Assembly (NCBI GenBank): GCA_036397995.1
Contig: DASWHX010000198.1
Coordinates: forward strand, 1 to 18,875
From: DASWHX01 sp036397995
GTDB lineage: Bacteria > Bacteroidota > Bacteroidia > Cytophagales > Cyclobacteriaceae
Length of the DNA stretch: 18,875 nt
Direction of reading: 5' to 3'
Shown piece after piece: positions 14,880 to 18,875 of this stretch (positions are counted from its first letter, which is position 1; the number at the start of each line of letters is the position of its first letter). Made by a program: the position numbers and the translations under genes. The notes beneath the pieces are model-generated. The model worked only from the letters and a program-made list of their open reading frames with translations, searched no databases and was not told where the DNA came from.

Positions 14880-17513
14880 ATGGCTGAACAAGGCACAATG
14901 AGATTGGGACAGGTGGCTCGTAAGCTAAATGTTGGTATTCATACCATTACTGAACATTTAGCTTCCAAAGGTTTTGAAGTTGAAGATAAGCCTAATACCA
15001 AGATTACGCCTGAACAATTCAATATCCTGGCTAAAGAATTTGCAGCTTCTCTTCTTGAAAAGGAAGAAGCATCCGGCCTTACTATTGGCGCGAAGCACAA
15101 TGAAAATGTCGTAATTGAAAAATCACGGACAGAGCAAAGAGAATCAGAAGATGACGATGAAATTCTGATTAAGAATTTATCCCTCGAAAAAGATGGAGAG
15201 GTAACTGATGTTGGAAAAGAAACAGAAGAATCTGAAAAACCGAAATTAAAAGGTATTACGGTAGTCGGTAAAATTGAACTCGGCGCAAAGAAAGAAGAAG
15301 CCAAACAGGAATCAGAAGAGAAGGAAACGATTACAAAAGAAACAAGTGCCGGGACAAGAGAATCCGGGACCGAGCCTGTGCCTGAATCTGAATTGATTAA
15401 AGCAAAGTCAGATAAATTGCAAGGCCTTAAAGTTGTTGGCAAGATTAATCTTCCAGCCAGAAAAGAGAAAGAAAAAGAGAAGTCAGAACCTTTTGCTTCT
15501 TCCGACAAATCTGCCGACAGGAAAAAGAGACCGCGAAAGCGAATCCCGACTCAAAAACCGCCACAGAGAACAGGAGACAGAACCAGGAGAAGACCGGAAA
15601 AAGAGGAGCCTTCAGAAAAAGAAATTCAAGAACAAATTAAAGCCACGCTGGCAAAATTAAGCGGTGGCAAGAAAACCTCCGCCGGAGCCAAGTATCGCAG
15701 AGAAAAACGCATCTCAAAAGCAGAAGCCCACGAAGAAAAAGTTTTGCAGGAAATGAGAGATAGCAAAGTCCTGAAAGTGACAGAGTTCATTTCAGCCAGC
15801 GATCTGGCTTCACTTATGAATGTTAGCATTAATGATGTAATCTCCACCTGCCTGAATCTGGGAATGTTCGTTTCTATTAATCAGCGATTGGATGCGGAAG
15901 CAATCACCATCATCGCAGATGAATTCAAATACAGTGTGAACTTCACCACCAGCGAAGATGAAACTGAAATTTACGAAGAAGAAGATAGTGAGGAAGATTT
16001 AAAGCCACGAGCTCCCATTGTCACCATAATGGGACATGTTGACCACGGTAAAACCTCATTGCTGGATTACATCCGGAAATCAAAAGTTACTGCCGGTGAG
16101 GCCGGAGGTATTACTCAGCATATCGGCGCCTATGACGTATTAACAGAAGGTGGACAGAAAATCGCCTTTCTTGATACTCCTGGCCATGAAGCATTCACTG
16201 CAATGCGCGCCCGCGGAGCAAAAGTTACGGATATTGTTATTATTGTGGTTGCTGCAGATGACAATGTGATGCCTCAGACGAAAGAAGCCATCAATCATGC
16301 TCAAGTGGCTGGAGTTCCAATTGTTATAGCTATAAATAAAATTGATAAACCCAATGCTAACCCTGAAAAGATAAAGGAAGAACTCAGTAAGGTAAATATC
16401 CTGGTTGAAGATTGGGGTGGAAAATACCAATGCCAGGCTATCTCAGCTAAATTGGGGCAAGGAGTAAATGAATTGCTTGAAAAGGTTCTTCTTGAAGCTG
16501 AACTTCTGGAGTTAAAAGCAAACCATGATAAGCCCGCGATTGGAACTGTGATTGAAGCCTCTCTTGATAAGGGACGGGGTTATGTTACTACTCTTTTGGT
16601 TCAAAATGGAAAACTAAAAATCAGCGACATCATTCTGGCAGGCCCTTATTACGGAAGAGTAAAAGCCATGTTTGATCATACCGGTACAAAAATGAATGAA
16701 GTTGGTCCTTCAACTCCGGTTCTGGTTTTGGGATTAGACGGCGCTGCCCAGGCAGGAGACAAATTCAATGTTATGGAGTCTGAACGCGAAGCACGGGAAA
16801 TTTCGGTGAAGCGTGAGCAGATTTTACGGGAGCAAAATATCCGGACTAAGAAGCATATTACCCTTGATGAAATCGGAAGGAGACTTGCCATTGGCAGCTT
16901 CCGGGAATTGAATGTTATAGTTAAGGGCGATGTGGATGGTTCAGTTGAAGCTCTTTCCGATTCTTTGTTGAAATTATCAACCGGTGAAGTTCAGATTAAT
17001 ATCATTCATAAAGGCGTTGGGCAGATATCTGAATCCGATGTCCTTCTTGCCACAGCCTCTGATGCTGTAATTGTTGGCTTCCAGGTGCGGCCTTCCGCAA
17101 GTGCCCGCCGTCTGGCCGAATCTGAGGAAATAGAAATTCGATTATACTCCATTATTTATGACGCCATCAACGAGATTAAAGATGCCATGGAAGGTATGCT
17201 TGCTCCTGAAGTGGAAGAAGTAATTACCGGTAACGCTGAAGTAAGAAGCGTTTTCAAGATTACAAAAGTAGGAACAGTCGCCGGCTGTATGGTAACCGAA
17301 GGGGTGATCAAGAGGAACAGTGAAATCAGACTTGTGCGGGATGGTATCGTAATTTATGAAGGACAAATCCTGCAGCTAAAAAGATTTAAAGATGATGCCT
17401 CAGATGTAAAATCAGGATTTGAATGCGGAATCAGTATTAAGAATTTCAATGACATCAAAGTTGGTGATGTGATTGAATCCTACGAAAAGAAAGAAGTTAA
17501 GAGGACCTTGTAA
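14880..17513 (+). CDS. infB: translation initiation factor IF-2
   Basis: IF-2 is the GTPase that brings initiator tRNA to the 30S subunit and promotes subunit joining. The 877-residue protein starts with an IF2N-like helical segment (MRLGQVARKLNVGIHTITEHL). A long Lys/Glu-rich low-complexity linker (about 60-280) follows, then a second IF2N-like segment (KVTEFISASDLASLMNVSINDV). The G domain shows G1 GHVDHGKT (385-392), G2 region GGITQHIG (409-416), G3 DTPGH (432-436), G4 NKID (486-489) and G5 SAK (522-524). Domains II, III and IV follow, with the C-terminal fMet-tRNA domain ending GDVIESYEKKEVKRTL. Within the linker a 13-residue motif of form KLxGxxVVGKIxL occurs twice (122-134 and 179-191). 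It is followed after 9 bp by the small membrane protein; rbfA and truB, the usual next genes in Proteobacteria, are absent. Confidence 0.98.
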   Translation: MAEQGTMRLGQVARKLNVGIHTITEHLASKGFEVEDKPNTKITPEQFNILAKEFAASLLEKEEASGLTIGAKHNENVVIEKSRTEQRESEDDDEILIKNLSLEKDGEVTDVGKETEESEKPKLKGITVVGKIELGAKKEEAKQESEEKETITKETSAGTRESGTEPVPESELIKAKSDKLQGLKVVGKINLPARKEKEKEKSEPFASSDKSADRKKRPRKRIPTQKPPQRTGDRTRRRPEKEEPSEKEIQEQIKATLAKLSGGKKTSAGAKYRREKRISKAEAHEEKVLQEMRDSKVLKVTEFISASDLASLMNVSINDVISTCLNLGMFVSINQRLDAEAITIIADEFKYSVNFTTSEDETEIYEEEDSEEDLKPRAPIVTIMGHVDHGKTSLLDYIRKSKVTAGEAGGITQHIGAYDVLTEGGQKIAFLDTPGHEAFTAMRARGAKVTDIVIIVVAADDNVMPQTKEAINHAQVAGVPIVIAINKIDKPNANPEKIKEELSKVNILVEDWGGKYQCQAISAKLGQGVNELLEKVLLEAELLELKANHDKPAIGTVIEASLDKGRGYVTTLLVQNGKLKISDIILAGPYYGRVKAMFDHTGTKMNEVGPSTPVLVLGLDGAAQAGDKFNVMESEREAREISVKREQILREQNIRTKKHITLDEIGRRLAIGSFRELNVIVKGDVDGSVEALSDSLLKLSTGEVQINIIHKGVGQISESDVLLATASDAVIVGFQVRPSASARRLAESEEIEIRLYSIIYDAINEIKDAMEGMLAPEVEEVITGNAEVRSVFKITKVGTVAGCMVTEGVIKRNSEIRLVRDGIVIYEGQILQLKRFKDDASDVKSGFECGISIKNFNDIKVGDVIESYEKKEVKRTL

Positions 17514-17522
17514 TTTTCTTTC

Positions 17523-17714
17523 ATGGAATTTGTCCAGAAATTTCTATTGACATTAATCGGATTGAGCCTGTTCTTTTTAGTGCTGGGCCTTTATAAACCT
17601 TACTGGATGGTGTGGTGGGAAGATATTCAGAACAGGAAAAAAGTGTTGTCCGTCTACCTTACTTCCGCGATATTTTTCCTTTGCATTTACCTTGTCATAA
17701 GTTACCTGTACTAA
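17523..17714 (+). CDS. small two-helix membrane protein, unknown function
   Basis: The product is 63 residues with two hydrophobic helices (about 7-24 and 43-62) joined by a short loop. The loop carries aromatic and basic residues: KPYWMVWWEDIQNRKKVL. The pattern P-x-x-x-V-W-W followed by N-R-x-x-V-L looks conserved rather than random, and the 9-bp gap to infB makes co-transcription likely. I do not recognise the family by name. There is no signal-peptide cleavage site, so it probably sits in the inner membrane as a hairpin. Coding is supported by composition (hydrophobic codons with U at position two, a stop after a terminal aromatic residue) and by its place in the operon. It is probably the last gene of the rimP operon. 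Confidence 0.7.
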   Translation: MEFVQKFLLTLIGLSLFFLVLGLYKPYWMVWWEDIQNRKKVLSVYLTSAIFFLCIYLVISYLY

Positions 17715-17726
17715 GTTTTTCTGGAG

Positions 17727-17746
17727 AAGAAATAATTTCTTTTTTT
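17727..17746 (+). terminator. weak terminator candidate after the rimP-infB operon
   Basis: AAGAAA (17727-17732) pairs with TTTCTT (17736-17741) around a 3-nt loop, and the T-run continues to 17746. The stem is nearly all A-T, so it is weak, but the position 12 bp after the last gene of the operon is right. Confidence 0.35.
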
Positions 17747-17949
17747 CTTTATGAATCGCGTACTCCAAATACTGCTCATCCTTCCTTCATATACTTCCAT
17801 CCTACTCCGGATATCAATATTCTGATATTCGGCTCGTCTGCACGGTTATTTTTGTGATTAAATGATTATTTTGATTTTCAATTACCTCCGTTCATAACAA
17901 TAGCAAAATCATCCTTGTAATAGTTATTTTTATAAATCATGACAAAATC
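17747..17949. other. non-coding, probably degraded DNA between the infB operon and a broken type I R-M tail
   Basis: No reading frame here is long or recognisable; all six frames are broken by stops or give short unlikely peptides. An imperfect hairpin (GGATATCA 17809-17816 with TGATATTC 17823-17830) lies within it. I see no tRNA, insertion-sequence end or attachment site. Together with the broken fragment that follows, it looks like remains of former genes. Confidence 0.5.
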
Positions 17950-18063
17950 AAACAAATCATAGTGCAGACAACCATAGAAGAAGAAATGCAATTCGTATAG
18001 GCCAACAAACGCATTATTGAAATTTTTGAGCAAAAAATAAAAACTAAAATCAGTGAGGTTTGA
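17950..18063 (+). pseudogene. C-terminal remnant of a type I restriction-modification subunit (HsdS type)
   Basis: In one frame the sequence reads KQIIVQTTIEEEMQFV, stop (TAG 17998-18000), ANKRIIEIFEQKIKTKISEV, stop (TGA 18061-18063). Type I specificity subunits, and some fused methylases, commonly end with a helix of the form IVxxIExExxLVxANKxLIEIFEQKIKxKIxEVWG. Matching the two, the TAG stands where Glu (GAG) is expected in VEANK, and the TGA stands where Trp (TGG) is expected in EVWG. Each is one base away from the sense codon. No other part of an hsd gene remains upstream. This is from recall of family sequences, not a search; the length of the match makes chance unlikely. The remnant abuts the ApeA-like gene. 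Confidence 0.68.
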
Positions 18064-18134
18064 AGTTTAGTACTGAGAATGCTTCATACTCCCTTGAGAA
18101 TGAAAACTTTCCATGGCAGCAGAACCTTAATGGT

Positions 18135-18875
18135 ATGATAGAAGAATTTGAATATAAAGGAAGATGGAGGGTGCCTGATGAAGAATTCTGGTATAATGGA
18201 GCTCTTAAATTCCATCCTGGCGAACCTATTATTTTGGAAATATTCGGAACATTCAATCCTGGAATGTTCGATACAGAAAAAAAGGGAATTATTTTGGGCG
18301 AAACAACAAAAGGGGACATCACCCTTGTTGATAGTGATTACATAACACATAGCCATAGTTTTGTTTCTGATGTAACAATTGGAAAATATCGCCCAAGTTA
18401 TATTATAGCTGGGCATCAATTCTATTCCGCTGAATCAATTCAGTTTAGTAAGACTACGTTCAAAACATTCAATCTTTTTACATGGCTCGACACAGCAGGC
18501 CTTATACGAGACGAAAGAAACTTACTTCCAAGCGAGTACACCAAACCTGAGTCGTTATCATTTAAGTGTTTTGAAGAATGTAGTGGTGCTATTGATTTTC
18601 ATCATACTCTAAATCTTATTTTTAGAAATAATCGAACTGAAGTTGAGGAAGATTGCTCGGTTTCATTAAGCTATAACAAGAGCCGACATTTTAAGAACAT
18701 TTTAATGGACATCTATATCTTTAATGGCTTCATAACTTTAATGACTTTTGAACAATGTTATCCTCTTTCCATTTCATTTACTGACCCAAGTTATACGGAA
18801 GATAATAAAGCCAAAATAATTCAATGTTTTTATCAAAATCCTGATTACAACAAAAAGTATAAAGCTCGGAGTAAA
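18135..18875 (+). CDS. ApeA-like anti-phage protein, N-terminal domain (partial, 3' end outside window)
   Basis: From ATG 18135 the frame stays open for 247 codons to the window edge. It opens MIEEFEYKGRWRVPDEEFWY, then GALKFHPGEPIILEIFGTF, GIILGETTKGDITLVDSD, a Ser/His-rich turn, YIIAGHQFYSAESIQFSKT and FNLFTWLDTAGL. This order (Y-x-G-x-W near the start, a G-x-L-x-F-x-P strand, an I-I-x-G-x-T-x-x-G-x-I-T-L strand, then A-G-x-x-F and a W-L-D-x-A-G-L segment) is the pattern of the ApeA N-terminal domain, which precedes a HEPN nuclease domain in the anti-phage protein ApeA. The HEPN catalytic motif RxxxxH would lie further downstream, outside the window, so activity cannot be judged. The frame is also open upstream to 18057, with a possible TTG start at 18060, but family proteins begin only a few residues before the Y-x-G-x-W motif. 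The composition is AT-rich. No promoter was identified. Confidence 0.75.
   Translation, partial: MIEEFEYKGRWRVPDEEFWYNGALKFHPGEPIILEIFGTFNPGMFDTEKKGIILGETTKGDITLVDSDYITHSHSFVSDVTIGKYRPSYIIAGHQFYSAESIQFSKTTFKTFNLFTWLDTAGLIRDERNLLPSEYTKPESLSFKCFEECSGAIDFHHTLNLIFRNNRTEVEEDCSVSLSYNKSRHFKNILMDIYIFNGFITLMTFEQCYPLSISFTDPSYTEDNKAKIIQCFYQNPDYNKKYKARSK

Noticed and set aside
14939..15508. 189-codon minus-strand open frame rich in Ser and Phe
   Set aside because: It mirrors the Lys/Glu-rich linker of infB; the Ser/Phe composition is what the complementary strand of Lys/Glu codons produces.
18084..18419. 111-codon and overlapping 90-codon minus-strand open frames
   Set aside because: They are antisense to the ApeA-like frame, which has a recognisable domain pattern; the antisense peptides show none.

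Overview
The window looks like chromosomal DNA of a Bacteroidetes bacterium, probably Cytophagales-like. The clues are the gene order rpsU-xerC-hpf, the short DUF2905 protein, the short RsmI-like methylase, moderately AT-rich DNA, weak or absent Shine-Dalgarno sequences, and promoter boxes of the TTTG / TAnnTTTG type seen in this phylum. The assignment rests on these features alone; no 16S or database comparison was possible.

Layout. Bases 1-72 hold the C-terminal end of an alpha/beta hydrolase. DUF2905 (minus) and an RsmI-like SAM-dependent methylase (plus) diverge from starts a few bases apart, followed by metK. A minus-strand translation and chromosome-maintenance group follows (rpsU, xerC, hpf, read right to left), then an acyl-CoA dehydrogenase (minus). 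From 5241 to 10510 runs a tightly coupled plus-strand nucleotide-sugar operon: UDP-glucose 6-dehydrogenase, UDP-glucuronate decarboxylase, UDP-glucose 4-epimerase, dTDP-glucose 4,6-dehydratase and glucose-1-phosphate thymidylyltransferase. Each junction overlaps by 1-4 bases. The products would be UDP-glucuronate, UDP-xylose, UDP-galactose and dTDP-4-keto-6-deoxyglucose, that is, precursors for surface polysaccharide. Converging on it from the right are cysS and an M28 / glutaminyl-cyclase-like lipoprotein. From about 13014 a plus-strand operon carries rimP, nusA, infB and a 63-residue two-helix membrane protein. Its short leader contains a terminator-like hairpin just ahead of rimP.

The most interesting stretch is the right end, after the infB operon. 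Bases 17715-18134 contain no intact gene. They include a decayed fragment (about 17950-18063) whose residues match the C-terminal helix typical of type I restriction-modification subunits (HsdS type), broken by a TAG where Glu is expected and ended by a TGA where Trp is expected. Immediately after it, from about 18135 to the window edge, is an open frame of 247 codons with no stop. It reads like the N-terminal domain of ApeA, the HEPN-type anti-phage protein. The right edge therefore appears to enter a defence island, partly decayed and partly intact, inserted next to a core translation operon. The C-terminal effector domain, if present, lies outside the window.

The rest of the window is mostly ordinary core metabolism and translation. 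Secondary points of note are the attenuator-like hairpin before rimP, an inverted repeat over its predicted -33 element, a perfect palindrome between nusA and infB, an in-frame 15-bp tandem duplication in the UDP-glucose dehydrogenase gene, and extreme compaction, with three convergent gene pairs whose ends overlap.
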